From NCBI GenBank assembly GCA_965644295.1, contig CBFFRP010000324.1:248001-312000 (forward strand): DNA of 64,000 bases, read 5' to 3'. Made by a program: the position numbers and the translations under genes. Of the stretch, positions 31,964 to 44,490 are shown in pieces; positions within the stretch are counted from its first letter, which is position 1, and each line of letters begins with the position of its first letter. The DNA is from Paraphysomonas bandaiensis (taxonomy: Eukaryota; Chrysophyceae). Under the pieces are notes generated by a model that saw only the letters and a list, made by a program, of their open reading frames with translations, was not told the origin of the DNA and searched no databases.

Positions 31964-34900
31964 CTAATATAGAAGCCCAAATGCAATTCTAATAGCTTGA
32001 GCCGCTCTATTGGACGAAGCTCGATTTAGAGCAGCGTCTGTGACTGACAGTCTACTAAAGTCACTGGGAGAAAACGCAATGGATATCGTCTCTATGAAAG
32101 CCCTGTCGAACACAGACCCCTGAGGAAAAACAACACTTAAAAAATAAAGTATACATTGCCCGTACAAACCTTTGACAAGCCTGAAGGAAGTTCTGTCGAA
32201 TACTGAGTCAGATCTGAATTGAACTGATGAACTAAAAACAAATAACTTAAATATAACTGTCTAGCTAGTGTACCGCTAAAACATGTCAAAATAGAGGAGA
32301 GTGAGGATATTTGTGTAAGCCCACTTGCAATACTGGTGAGTGAACCATCTATGCCAGCAACAATTTCTGCGGCGCTCCGAATGTCCCCTTCAGTGGCACC
32401 AGGAAACACATCAGCCGCAGGCAAAGGCAGGCCAACGCTTTCCCCATGAACTAAGCGTTTGACTCGTGACACAACGGTGCATTCTCGCCAGCCCACTGCC
32501 AAAGGTCCTGCCCATGGGAGAGACACCCCAGCATCACCTAAGCTATCCACGAGATCAATAGAATGCCCTTGAATAAAGATACCGGCAGGCAAGTGAAATC
32601 TAGAGGAGTACCACAAAAGATTCCAGTAGGCAGTAGGACACGTCTCGTAGAGCCATTGGGCGTCAGTTACCATCATCCCGTGTTCTTCAACAATGTGTTC
32701 AAACATAAAACGCAAACCGAAAGGGCTTATATGTTGTACCATCTGCTCCCAAATTACTTCCACAGGCTCCTCGGGCGGCACTTCACCTGATTCTAGTCTT
32801 TTGCCTGAGGATATGACTCTGTACTGCTTCACATGGAGAATAGGCACAATATTCCCACCACACTCTGGGCAAGTTATTTCATGTGCCACAAGAATATTTT
32901 CAGTCATGCAACTTCCAATTTCACTAAACCCGGCCCATGCGGCCATTACTTCATCATCTAGCAGCACGAACCCACACAACTCACAGGGTGAGGCAGAAAA
33001 CATTCCCAATCCGGTATCTGGAGGAACCCCATTCAGTAAGCGAGACTGCAACTCCACGATGTGGTCTGCATACTGCTTCTCGGTGTCCATACCTAATATA
33101 CAGCTCGCTTCACTCGAAATTGATCCTTCTTTCACCTTGTCTCGGTTAAACTCTTCGGGTATCGTCGATATATGATTCTTTTCTATATCACTAGAGCAGG
33201 TGGCAGAAGCATCATCATCTTGCGCGTTTTCAGCGGACGGCACCTCTTGACGAGTACCATGTCGCGCGATTTCAGCGGATGGTACCTCTTGACAAGTCTC
33301 AATAATCGCAGAATCGTCGTAACTCTGTTGTATACTCTCACTGCTTTCACTATCGTCGCTTTCGTTTTCCTGTTTCTTGCCATTAGGAGAATTAAATAGT
33401 AATGGATGGCTGGTGACAGACTCCCGCCTACCGGGAGCGACTTCGTCCTTTCCTTTTTCTGAACGAAGCTCAGCAGAGTCAACAGGAGAAATACAATCAG
33501 TGATGGTTTTGTCTACTTGTTCATGCTCGTCAATATGTAGAGAAACTCCATCGTCGACAACTTCGTCGGTGCATGCCTTCAATGTGGACCCAACCTCGTC
33601 ATTCGGATCTGTAGAATAATATTCAGCATTGACTTTGTCATCTGGACTACATGAACCATTATCCACATGCTGTGGTTGTTGCTCCGGTAAATCAGCATCT
33701 GACCTGCTGCTCATCCTGCGACGAGTGGCTGATAACATACCCTTAATTGATCGGCGCTTGCTAGCTTTCGGAGTACCCGGGGATGGCGGAGAAAAAACTT
33801 CACCCCCATTCGAGTCAGTAGACACATTGGACACGTTTTCACGACTTATTCTGCGGCGAATTCGCATTCCAATACTGCTACCATGCTTACTGCGCTCAGA
33901 TGAATCTATCGTGTTGTCGTCATACGTAGATTGTTCACTCTCTCCTGTCAAAAGAGCGAACGATTTTCGCCATCGGGAACTCTTTTTTTTCTCATCATCA
34001 TCAAATAGAGGGAGCTCTCCGCTACTTTTTGATGAGGTGTCTGTGTTCTGCGCGGAAATAACTTGAGGTTGGTTTTGTGATGATTCCGATGGCAACGTTC
34101 GCAAGGACGGTGTCAGTGAGTCCAGTTTTCCTGAGGAAATTGCAGGGGAGTCAGATGCGGCGGAGTCGGACTGCGTCGCCTCTCCCTCTTCACTGTCGGA
34201 AAACTCACCAGAATCCTGGACAGTAACCGGCAACCTGTCCCGTTCGTCGATTAATTCCGCTATAGCTCGCGGAGGAGGTGTGAGGGACCGTGAGCTTTCT
34301 ATTGACTCACTTTTCAATACTCTAGGCTTGTAAAGGCCAAAACTTAGCTTACTTTTCCAATCCCACCCAGCTTTAGAACTTTCAGCGACCTTGTTGGGTC
34401 CATCGAAGAGATCACTGGTGAGGGGTTGATATATTAGATCGGCATCCTTCGTTGCTGGAGTTCGAGGTTCCACATCCAGACTGTCACGTGTGTTTTGCTT
34501 CTTTATAGCCGAGCCTTCATCTGGCCCAGAAAAGGAAAGTCGCAACACAAGCAAGAGATCCAACTCACTGTCGCTGGTGGAGTTCTTCAGAGTTATCCAG
34601 TGCTTGCTGAGGTCGATTGGATTTCCATCCAACGCCATACTTCCCATACCCAGTGACTGGTCAAACGCAAAGCATCCTCCTTCTCTGTCTCTGGAAAAAT
34701 CCCCAAAGGCTTCAACAGTAAGTGTTGTGGAGCTAGATATGAATGAGTAAAATGTTACATATTCAAGCTCTTCTAGTAAATGAAGGTCACTGTTGTAGCT
34801 ATCTTTGACAATCTTTACGCCGGGCTGGGTCTTTAGACGAAGTGAATCGTCTGAAGATAGCCACACTCTCACATATATGTTACGAGTGAATACACCCTCA

Positions 34901-37900
34901 ACCCCGTCCTTCGGCAGTTGAAGACCTTTTACAGCTACTGCAGCGACCTCCAATTTTCCTGTGCTTTCAGTATAAGCAACAAAATCATATGGGATAGTGA
35001 ACATAACCTTTAATTGGGGCGGCGACAACTGTCTTCGCATGGTCCTTTTCTCCCACTGGGAGCACAGTCAATATTTTGTCACTACTTTCCTGGGACCGAA
35101 CTCGATTATACAACTCTCGCAACTCTCCCACCCTCTCCGTAATCAGGCTGTCTGAGTAACGCACTGGCTCCCAGGTATCCGCGCTTTCATGTGCGAGTTC
35201 TAACACCCTTACAGCAGTGGGAAGAGATTCGTATCTATGGGGTTTCCTCATAGAAAATGGCGAAGAGCTTCGGTCTAGTCCCAGCACCTTTGCGAGGTCG
35301 ATGCTTGCAGTAGAAGCATTCACTGACATTCGACGCGCGCGAGGCCCTATCAACTCCATAGATGCCTTCTTCTTTCCACGTAGCATACCCCAAAGTGAGC
35401 CTGGGACAGACCTTGGAGGACTGGGGGATACAGATTGCGGAGTTAGCTGAGCACTGCTTGCTCCCGATGTTCGTACTGGAGTCGATGGAGTGCTCCCACT
35501 TGGACTATCTGTGATGGACTCAATATCATCGTCGAATGGAATCGATTTCTGAGAGTACCAACTAAGTCCGATCTGCTCCAAGTGAAAATACGGGTCCCAA
35601 TAAGTTTCTCGAGCCACAGCGCTCGACACCCCTTTCTTTGACATTCTGGAAAAGCTTTTGCAATATATTCCGTACGAAAGAACATCGGGGTCTATCCCAG
35701 CAGACTTCATCGTGCTATATACAATACATGTCGCCTTATGACTGAAATCTTGCTCTTCGATGGCACCACACGCCACCAGGAGTCCCCTCCATATAGTATC
35801 ATCCACGAGAGAGAGTAGCTTGAGTGAGTCAAGGTGGGCAAGCACCCCGAAGGCCTGAAGCACTGACCCAATAGAGTTTACTTTTCGGCTGGAGCGCAGT
35901 GAGAGCATCAAGAGAGAGGTTGAGAATAAGTCCATCACCATTCCCGTCGCCGCCTTGGACTCCGTGTACAAGTTCATATTCACTTTGCGTACCAGACATC
36001 CACTATCTTGGTAGCAAAGCCGTAGGATCGGCGGTCTAACAAAAAACTGGCACCGCGGGTCCACATGTTCAATGGACCTTTCCCTTAATTGCTTTAAATC
36101 GTGGAGTCCCTTTTTCACTATATCCTCCTCCACGCCATCCAACAGTGTGGCATCCAAATTGGGCCACCCTGACTGATAACGAAACTTAACTTCATCGTCG
36201 CTGTCCTCATCCTCCTCCTTTTCACGAAGCGGTCCTGGAATTATTAGTGCACCCTTTGATTTATCGTCCAGGTGCAAATCGACGTGGCTACGAAGTTCAC
36301 TTCTGTTGCCCAAAGACAACTTGGAATTAGTGTGGGTAGTTGGCATTCCATTCGTGCTCACGCTATCACTCAGTGTCCCCACAGAGGAAGAAGACGCGGT
36401 CATAAGGTTCATCCGACGCCGCTGGAGGTGCTCGTCCACTTGGGTTGGAACAACATTCCTAGAAGAGGGAAATGCAGTTGAGAGCAGGGCAAGTTTTTCC
36501 ACATGTTCTAACAACGGGGTATCCATATCAATGTCATATCCTGTCACAGGGGCTTTCGTGGCTGTAGCGAGTGACTGTGGCAAGCGACGGTCCGTTGGGA
36601 GGGCACTCAACCCAAGTTCTTTAAGTGTATTGAGCGCTTGGTCGAAGAAGACAAGAGGGAATGAGGGGTCTTCCGTACGTTCCTGAATCAAGTACGCAAA
36701 CATCTGGGTGTCCATCATTGCCTTCAAAAGAGGCTTCACGGACTTATCTGCATCACGAATATATTCCTGCATATTATAAGGTAAAACTATGGCGGGCGCA
36801 TATGCAACAATGCCTACCTCAATCATGAACTGCTCCGCGAAGCTCCGACTGAAGCAGTTGCCTGGGACAGATGGTACGGGCGGTCGTATGTACTTCGACA
36901 CATCCCCAAGCAAATCACACATAAACGAAAGAAACGCATCTCTCACCCAGAAAGTAGGGAAGTCAGACCATTTCCTACCAGCAGGCAGAGAGTCTCCTTC
37001 GAATGATTTGTATTCAAATGCACTATCAAACTCTGCTAGACCGAAGCTATCGAACTTCTGCGGGCACAATAGAAATTTTTTCGCAATTATTTGTAATTTG
37101 GAATGAAGCTTTCGTCCAGGTCCACTGGGAAGCATTTTCACCAGCTGCTGCACCTTTGATGCGGAAAGCGGCTCTGCTCGAACCCCATCGTGGTATCTAA
37201 TCTTGTTCTCAGTGAGATCTACAATGTAAGTACCTGGTTGCAGAGAATGCATCAGAGCGGTACCAATCACACTGCGCGGTATTCCCTGCCCAGTACCGCT
37301 TGGCAAGGAATGTTCAGAATCTCTATCTGTCGTGTTATTGTCACTCATTTTGTCAGCAATATGCATTCCTATCATGAATCCACCCGGAGCCTGCAACACC
37401 CCAGAGAGAGAGTCCGGCAGTCGCGTGATAAAACAGGAAGACCACGTCAATGGGAACAAAAGAGAACGGAAGGTTTCCATGACTTCCGTCAATAAGGCAT
37501 TAGAAGAACAAACAAAAGCAACCTTGGACTCTCTCAAAAGAAGACAAAAAACCGCTAGTAAATGTTCAGCAGAGAGACATCGCATTGGCCCGGCAAAGTC
37601 AAGATCCATTGGGGGCAGAAAATATCTCGACGGCAAATCAAAACATATTGGCGCCATTGCTCGAGAAGATTCAGATATGAGGGCAGCATCCAGAACAACG
37701 TGAAAAGGTCGCCCTCCAGGAACTGGAAGAGGTACCTGGGCCACCACAGATGCAATGAAGTGCTCAAGAGGGCAGTGGGAAGGAGAGAGAGAAAGAGAGT
37801 ATAACTGTTTCAGATATCGGCCCATAGCCCTATCACGCAATCACACGAGTCAAAAATAAAAAACTTGTAAACATTATATGATGACAAATCATAAATACGT

Positions 37901-39061
37901 TAACGACTAACAAATAGTAAGGATAATGTTACCTGTAGAATGGAAACTGGGATACCACACAAATGACTTTGGGTGCAAAAAATTCCATGCCTTCCTCGCA
38001 GGACAGACTATGTTCACTACCAAATACTTCAGACAGCACCGCTGCAACTTCGGCCTTGTCTAAAAGCTCGTAGAACCTAAGGCATGTAGTATACAGATGT
38101 CGCCCCTTAACATCAGTGAATACAAAAGTAAAGAAGTCCGGTATTGGGAAGTTGAGCTTGGGACTGTACTTGAGTCGTAGATCATGGGGAAATACAAACA
38201 TTGGAAGCTCCACCACGGGGAGTGCTAGCCCGTCGTGGTCATGTTGTGGATAACGATCAAGAGTGTATGCCTCGTACTGCATATCACAGAGACCAAGTGG
38301 GGTGCGTCGATGGTAACTGACCACCACTTTGTGAGGGTGTTGTGTCCCAGACCCACCCATTTTCGGACTGAGAGGTTTATCAATTACCTCATATTCCCTC
38401 GGCGCCTCCTCGCCCATTGTTAGATCAGCTAGAACGATATCATCAATAAGTGGTTGTCCATGAATGAACGCTGAACCTCCGGTCTCCGCTCGGCGAATAG
38501 CGAGGCGAGTGCTAGCATATGGGAACATATCCGTAACACGATCACAGGACAAGGACTTGCTTAACACTTCGTACCCATCAGGCACAGAATCACCTCTATG
38601 CAGTACTATTATCTAGATATAGACCATTAGCTTTTGATATATATGTATACGTATGCTAAACCTCGCAAATATGATCCAGGCGCTTTGATTGGCGCCGTCG
38701 CCGAACTGCCAGAAGTGATATCCCTCGTGACGGATCACCAGGGTTACAGTTAGCCAGGTCACCATCAACAGTGTACTTGACCAGCTCCCAGTCCACACCA
38801 TCAGTAGATACTATAGGGGGTGATCCACATTCGTCATCGACCGGTATTGATGCCTCGTCGTCTGTGAAATCATTTAGTGGAGTGCATAATTAATGGGAAA
38901 TCTATACCAAAATATATCACTGTAATATCTGTAATCGCATCAAGCCATATCTCTGAGGGTGGGACTGTGGATTCACTTGTTGCAGAGGGCATAGACTTGC
39001 AAGATAGTTCACCCGGTCGTCTTCCCAATGTAGCAAAATAATCAATGGCATAACTTGACAT
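31964..39061 (-). CDS. DENND4-like DENN-domain Rab GEF with MABP, PPR-like, C2 and zinc-binding regions
   Basis: Six exons: 38908-39061, 38662-38861, 37933-38612, 35008-37829, 32170-34958, 31964-32119; introns 46-103 nt; frame continuous, 2,266 residues. Order: MABP-type repeats (residues about 35-200, including GDSVPDGYEVLSKSL), uDENN (about 250-345), cDENN (about 400-520: MRCLSAEHLLAVFCLLLRES, LLTEVMETFRSLLFPL, LQAPGGFMIGMH), dDENN (about 560-740), a PPR-like helix pair (about 1043-1070, STMKSAGIDPDVLSYGIYC), a C2-like beta domain (about 1286-1420), a long acidic/serine linker with a 13-residue duplication around QEVPSAE, and CxxC pairs near 1944 and 1981 (CELCGF, CPECGG). MABP-DENN-PPR-zinc order is that of animal DENND4 proteins, which activate Rab10 on vesicles. 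The C2 domain is not part of the animal layout I know. Confidence 0.92.
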
Positions 39062-39388
39062 GATATGAATATACGACTATGACTATATAAACAACACTAC
39101 AGCTCAATCATAATGATAATTATAGTTGAATAGACGGTAACTGTGAGGATACTAATCTCACTCGGAAAGTACATTCATGATTCAGTCGATAGATGGGGCA
39201 TATATTTGTTTTTAAATATATTCAGCTCTGTGTACGTGTATGTGTATGTGTATATATAGTACATCTTGTTATGTAGAGGTGTGTGTACATGTATGTATAG
39301 TATGTATAGGATATACTGCCTACCTGTATGTACAGAGTGTGTATACCCCGTATATGTGTTCTCGCATATATATAGTGCTCTACTCTAA
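39062..39388. other. Spacer upstream of DENND4-like gene
   Basis: Promoter-side spacer with GTGTATGTGTATG simple sequence at 39230-39330. It ends at the TAA target duplication of the Harbinger element. Confidence 0.5.
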
Positions 39389-39669
39389 GGGTGGGTCTTA
39401 TTTAGGAATACTGAATTTCTGAATACTGAATACTGAAAATTCAGTGATTTTGGTTTTCAGGGGTGAAATTCAGTGGTAGACGCAGTGTCTTATTAGTGAT
39501 CACTGAATATGATAACTGAAATCTCTTTTTTTTCGAAATTTGAATACACAATTCCATGAATGCATATATATCACATCTGAACACAACATTAAGACCTGAT
39601 ATCACCCATTTCCGTTGGTTGAGATGCCGCCCAAAGCATCTTCACAACTTCTGTAAGGTAATTATCCCT

Positions 39670-40352
39670 TCACCACTTTGGCATACCAAGCAGTGGTAGA
39701 CCATAACCGCAGAATAATGTTCATATCTTTCCTCTACGATGGACGCGAGTGCGACTAGACAATTACAGTCGAAGACGAATTCACGTATGACGTGATGATG
39801 GGAAAGCTGAAGGAAGCGGAGTTCGACTTATACAATGAGAACGGTGACCTCATGAGATGCAAAGGAGGGTACTTCATAGTAGACGGAGGTTACCAGAAAT
39901 ACCCATGTTTTGTGGATCCAATGCACAGTCCTACTGGACATCACGAAGTACATTGGTCGGAGTTTTTGGAGTCAGTAAGGAAGGACGTTGAATGTACCTT
40001 TGGGATCTTGAAAGCAAGATTTCGGTATTTGCGAAATGGACTGAAATGGAAAAGTGTAAAATATACGGGGTGGTCTCCTCGTACCCTCCGAATTAACATT
40101 AGATTGATCGGCCCTGAGATTGTGGCGCCCTTGCAACGCCATTTACCTGTATGCACAGATGGAAACTGTATGGATGTGCTGGTTGCCGATTACACGCTTA
40201 CTGTGCCAGGGCAATATAATCTCAATAAAGAATTGATCTTTATAATAGTAAAACAGTGTTGTGATTATAAGAGTGTAAGTAATGAGCACGATAGAGTGAA
40301 AATTATGAATAACAATATAGAACGTAGCTATCATGCACAACGGAATAGTTAG
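39670..40352 (+). pseudogene. Harbinger (DDE_Tnp_4-like) transposase relic
   Basis: The three catalytic-motif regions are readable in one frame: AVVDHNRRI (first Asp, about 39690), YFIVDGGYQKYPCF (second Asp, about 39875) and RKDVECTFGILKARFRYL (Glu, about 39985). An in-frame TAG at 39756-39758 separates the first motif from the others, and the N-terminal part is missing. Hence it is probably inactive. The domain would catalyse cut-and-paste transposition at TWA sites. Confidence 0.85.
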
Positions 40353-41074
40353 AAGTGTAACTGATAATGACGACGTTATGATGACGATCACGTATCTTCG
40401 ACAGATATTTCATTGAACATTATAACTCACAGATACAATCATGTATTAAGCTGCATCCTAATAATCTCGAGGCTAGGATGATGTGGTTCTATCCCAATGC
40501 GCTTTTCAACTGGACCCCTGCAGAAGTAAAGAAGGGAATCAATAGCTGGTATGCGTTGATACTGAGTTGATACTTCCACGATCGAAGGCATGCAGTTCAA
40601 TCCCTGGAGTAGAAGAGACTACGATAGGACCAGAAAAGCATTGGTCACGCACTTCAGGTTTCAGTGGCAATATGGCCAGCTTGATTGGCCAAAAAGATTT
40701 GGAGGAAAGGCTAAAGAGCTCCATCCAATGAACCGTATACAAAATGCAGTGTTGGATAGAATGTACCCAAGCGTAACATGAGTGTGCATAGAAGAAGAAT
40801 GTGCAATTAGATTTTCTATGAACTAATAATTCCATATATTAATTACTTTCACTTCCAAGTTCGATAATCTCAGCTTTTCATATACAAGTTTGATAAGTCC
40901 TCATACAAATATATACTTTTATGGTTTCAAGTTCTCGTTTACTTTTATGGTGCGGGCGATTTTTCGGCACTCTTCGCTATCACCATCATAATCATCCTCA
41001 GTAGTCAGGCCTTTATGTGTAATAACTACGTTTGTAGTTATGGATTCCTTGGATGTAGGAGTAGGCTTCGAACT

Positions 41075-41530
41075 TTAAGTAGACGGAGTATGGAAGGCGT
41101 CGTCTACGGCGTGCCGGGCTTTCTTATTGAAGCTTTGTCGTAAATCCTTCACATTATCAATTGATAATCCTTTTCGCTTCTTTCCTTGGGTTAAGGAATA
41201 AGAGTTCAAAGCTCTATATTCTACTGGTTTCCCAAGAAGAATAAAAGTGGAGTTGCTTCCTCGGTCACAGTGTTCCCGGCTATTCCACTGACCAGACAGA
41301 ACAGTTGCTGTATAAACAAACACTACTTATTCCAACTGTACAAATAATATGATATGTACCTTGGCCAAACCACCCTTGGTATTCCCTTTCAGCTGCTTTA
41401 TCAATTCCTCCACTGCTGGGTAGTCCTTATCGACCTTCAAAATGTCAAGATGAAGGACCTGCTCCTCCTCTTTGTTGTCTAATTCTTTCTCCTCCTCGGA
41501 ATGTTCCGGTTCACGATCACTGGTACTCAT
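41075..41530 (-). CDS. Small acidic/basic ORF in Harbinger element (possible accessory ORF)
   Basis: The first part (41327-41530) starts MSTSDREPEHSEEEKEL and has an acidic helix then DYPAVEELIKQLKGNT. A second part (41075-41320) reads SGQWNSREHCDRGSN and TQGKKRKGLSIDNVKDLRQS. A 70-nt intron with donor GTGGTTTGG would join them in frame. Harbinger elements usually carry a second Myb/SANT-like ORF; I cannot see a clear Myb motif, so this identification is tentative. Confidence 0.4.
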
Positions 41531-41812
41531 ATTTCTTAATTATAGTGATATATAAGGTACTTTAAAGTGCATATATTGTGTGTATATTTCAGTAAAGAAA
41601 TTCAGTATTCAGTGCTCCGACCTCTCACTGAAAAAGCATTTTCAGGTGGATTTTTATTCAGTGATCGACACTGAATACTGAATTTTATCGCTATATTCAG
41701 TGTTCAGAATTCAGTTTTGCTTAATAAGCCACCAAAAAAGCCATTTTTGACCACTGAATTTTCAGAATTCAGTATTCAGAAATTCAGTTTTCCTAAATAA
41801 GACCCACCCTAA

Positions 41813-42238
41813 GAATACATGAAATACCGGAATACGGTATGGTGATAGAATATCACTCCCGTATACGGCGGTACTGTTGCTTGTTGATGAGTCAAAATAC
41901 AGTCTGTATATGGTATACGGCACTGACACCGTCATCGTCATCATTTAACTTCACGGAATCGCGATATATTGCGAGTGTATATCCGGGTGGGTATCAGTGG
42001 ACCGAAGTCACCAACACACGGATGTCCAAGTGAAAATAAAGTACGTACGTCGAGATCTCCACATCGTTTCACTTGAATCTCTATGAGATTCCCTCCAACA
42101 CTCTCCCACCACACTGCTATCTACTGACGATATACATATACCTGTATGTATGTTGACACAAGACAACATCACTCACCTCTCTATATAACTATTAATTCTA
42201 ACATGGTCCTCGTAACATTCGCCTAAGTATTCAATCAT
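41813..42238. other. Spacer upstream of K+ channel gene
   Basis: Contains GTATACGGC/ACGGTAT palindromic motif copies (41825-41925) and the presumed channel promoter. Confidence 0.5.
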
Positions 42239-43543
42239 ATGGAGCAATACAAGGTATCTAAACCTCGATCAAGCGACAAACAATTCGCCACAGCAGCGAA
42301 ACGATTAGAAAAACTTAAATATGAAGGTAATTCCGCTTACTATCATGGTGATGAAACGGAGAAAGTGTTTGAACACACTTATGTTATCGCACGGTACTGT
42401 GGGATTGCTTTGTGTATGTACTTTATTGTGGGGATCGGTTACTTAAGATTCATTGACAATTCAATGGCGACAAATATCTTTGATACTTTTTACTTTTGTG
42501 TTATCACTTTAACTACAATCGGATATGGAGATGTACATCCCACAAATAATTCTACGAAACTTTTCGTATCTGCGTATGTTTTTCTCGGTCTTATGATATT
42601 AAGCAGCGCTATCACTGGTATAGTCAGATACTGGCGCCAGGAGCATATGAATATTAAGAAAAGGCTTACGTTGCAACAAATAGATAGAGAGGAGAGGTCC
42701 TTACGCGAGGCACTTGATATACCTTATGAGAATGAGGACTCAAAAAGAGAAGCTGTAGGGGAACAAGACAGTATTGTAATGGGGATTGTGACTGCTCCTC
42801 TTTTGGGTAATGTGGCGGCGGTGGATGCCTTGCGGCAGTTTCTGAAAGTTAGGTTAAGTGTTCCAGCTTATGCGGTGCCCATTATTCTCAAAATGCTAGG
42901 GGGATTTGCACTCATTCTAGCTAATGTTACCTTTGGTACGCTTTTTTATTCTGTTGTGGTGGACAATCACACTGTTGTGGATGCTATTTACCTCACTGCC
43001 ATGACAATCACCACTGTTGGTTATGGGGATGTCGTTCCTTCTAGCACGAGTTCCCAGGCATTCACCGTAGTTTACGCTTTGGTTGGAACCTTGGTAACGG
43101 GTAAGGCTCTCCAGACGTTTCACAATGCTATTGATGACTATCATCGGGCACACCGAAGTGAAGTCATCCTAAAGTCACAATTTGACCTTAATATCCTGTT
43201 TGACATGGATACGGATGGGGACGAACAGGTTTCTAAAGCTGAGTTCATTGTATATAAATTGATGCACATGAATCTTGTTGAACCGAAGGTTATTGCGAGC
43301 ATTGAGCGACAGTTTCATGTCCTGGATGTAGATAATAACAACGCCCTAACTGTGAATGACATCGTCATGATGAGTAGTAAAGTTTATATACAGCCGAGGG
43401 TTACGGACGCTATGGGGGATCGTAAGACCGGTGTGTGGACAACATCCATTGCCCCTGTAAGAACAAAACAAAACCTCACTCAAGTAGCACCCACAGTTGA
43501 TGAAGAGTCTGAGGTAAATGACACTGCTGAGGTTTCTGTTTAA
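42239..43543 (+). CDS. Tandem-pore K+ channel with C-terminal EF hands (TPK-like)
   Basis: Single exon, 434 residues. Layout: cytosolic N-terminus (1-45), TM1, pore loop 1 with filter TTIGYGDVHP, TM2, a charged 70-residue linker, TM3, pore loop 2 with filter TTVGYGDVVP, TM4, then two EF hands. EF1 (residues about 324-335, DTDGDEQVSKAE) is canonical; EF2 (about 362-373, DVDNNNALTVND) has Asp instead of Glu at position 12. This is the plan of plant vacuolar TPK channels: two 2-TM K+ channel units fused, opened by cytosolic Ca2+. Both GYG filters indicate K+ selectivity. Expected as a dimer in the vacuolar or plasma membrane; location here unknown. A physiological link with the IP3R-like channel (Ca2+ release opening a K+ channel) is plausible but inferred. 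Confidence 0.95.
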   Translation: MEQYKVSKPRSSDKQFATAAKRLEKLKYEGNSAYYHGDETEKVFEHTYVIARYCGIALCMYFIVGIGYLRFIDNSMATNIFDTFYFCVITLTTIGYGDVHPTNNSTKLFVSAYVFLGLMILSSAITGIVRYWRQEHMNIKKRLTLQQIDREERSLREALDIPYENEDSKREAVGEQDSIVMGIVTAPLLGNVAAVDALRQFLKVRLSVPAYAVPIILKMLGGFALILANVTFGTLFYSVVVDNHTVVDAIYLTAMTITTVGYGDVVPSSTSSQAFTVVYALVGTLVTGKALQTFHNAIDDYHRAHRSEVILKSQFDLNILFDMDTDGDEQVSKAEFIVYKLMHMNLVEPKVIASIERQFHVLDVDNNNALTVNDIVMMSSKVYIQPRVTDAMGDRKTGVWTTSIAPVRTKQNLTQVAPTVDEESEVNDTAEVSV

Positions 43544-44204
43544 TCTATAGTTGCAATTGGTCCTAAAATGTGTATTTGACTAAAATATTATTGGCGTCCT
43601 ACATATCTACCCATTGAATAGTCTTCCCGTGTGTTTGCATACATTCTTTGTTTTTGTTTTCGTTATAATTTGTTGAATGAAATGCATACATGATCACTAA
43701 AAAGTTGGTATCATTACATTTTATTTTTGCGTGTCGGCTCTCGTGTCAATTTGATTGGGAGTGATGCATATATATTAGGTTCACACAGCATAATTTGTTA
43801 TTGAAACAGAATGTGTCGTTGTTAATCTGGCACGACATGAAGTTCGTTGAAACTCTTCGCTTTGTCTACACTACACACATATGCTCCCTACATATATCTT
43901 ATTTTGATCGTGTGGTCGGCCTTTTCATATACGAATACATACTTTGTCTGTTCACGTAACAATCGATTCTAACCATCTTCTATCAAAGAATACATCGTCG
44001 ATATGCATAACGCTGGTGGGCGTAGCATATAAGCCATATAGTTATATGGCTATATAGTTCCACGCTGAAAATTTGGACAAGGGTGGATACCCCATATCTT
44101 CTTACTCCTTATCACCCATGGTTAAATTATAGCTTATCCTCATGATGTTGAAAACCTAGCTAGTATCTCTATTTTAAAGCAATTTGTGGCTTGTTGCATG
44201 TTTG
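43544..44204. other. Intergenic
   Basis: AT-rich 3' spacer of the K+ channel gene. Around 44033-44055 a perfect small palindrome, GCCATATAGTTATATGGC, is seen. Nothing coding. Confidence 0.5.
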
Positions 44205-44490
44205 CTGTAAGGGGAAGTGTTGAGCAATTTAAAGCTGTACTTTTAAGGTATTGGAATTATGATCGTTAGTCGAATAATACAGTAGTGGTTAACAGTACTA
44301 TGAAAACTAACAACATGATAGATACTGTAGTAATGAAACTGAATATATTATATATATATTGATCATACAAGATAGAAGATAGTGACGATGTAAGATCGTA
44401 CTAAAAATGATTGGTCGTAGAGGTAACATGAAATTGATGAATGCGAAGAGATATGATTATAATAATTTTGACAACACAATCAGTGAATAC
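44205..44490 (+). repeat. Dispersed repeat family 2, copy 2
   Basis: Same orientation and same order of blocks as 25490-25780 (AATACAGTAGTGGTTAAC, then a TAGTAATGAAACTGAA block, AATGATTGGTCG, AACATGAAATTG). Divergent, so an old family. Confidence 0.65.

Larger units (their letters stand above)
39389..41809 (+). mobile_element. PIF/Harbinger-type DNA transposon with TIRs
   Basis: 2,421 bp bounded by inverted ends GGGTGGGTCTTATTTAGGA (39389 on) and, on the other side, its near-perfect inverse ending GACCCACCC (41809). Both are flanked by TAA (39386-39388 and 41810-41812), the TWA target duplication expected of PIF/Harbinger. Subterminal DNA at both ends is packed with ACTGAA/TTCAGT strings in both orientations, likely transposase binding sites. 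Inside are a DDE transposase relic and a small minus-strand ORF pair. Confidence 0.93.
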
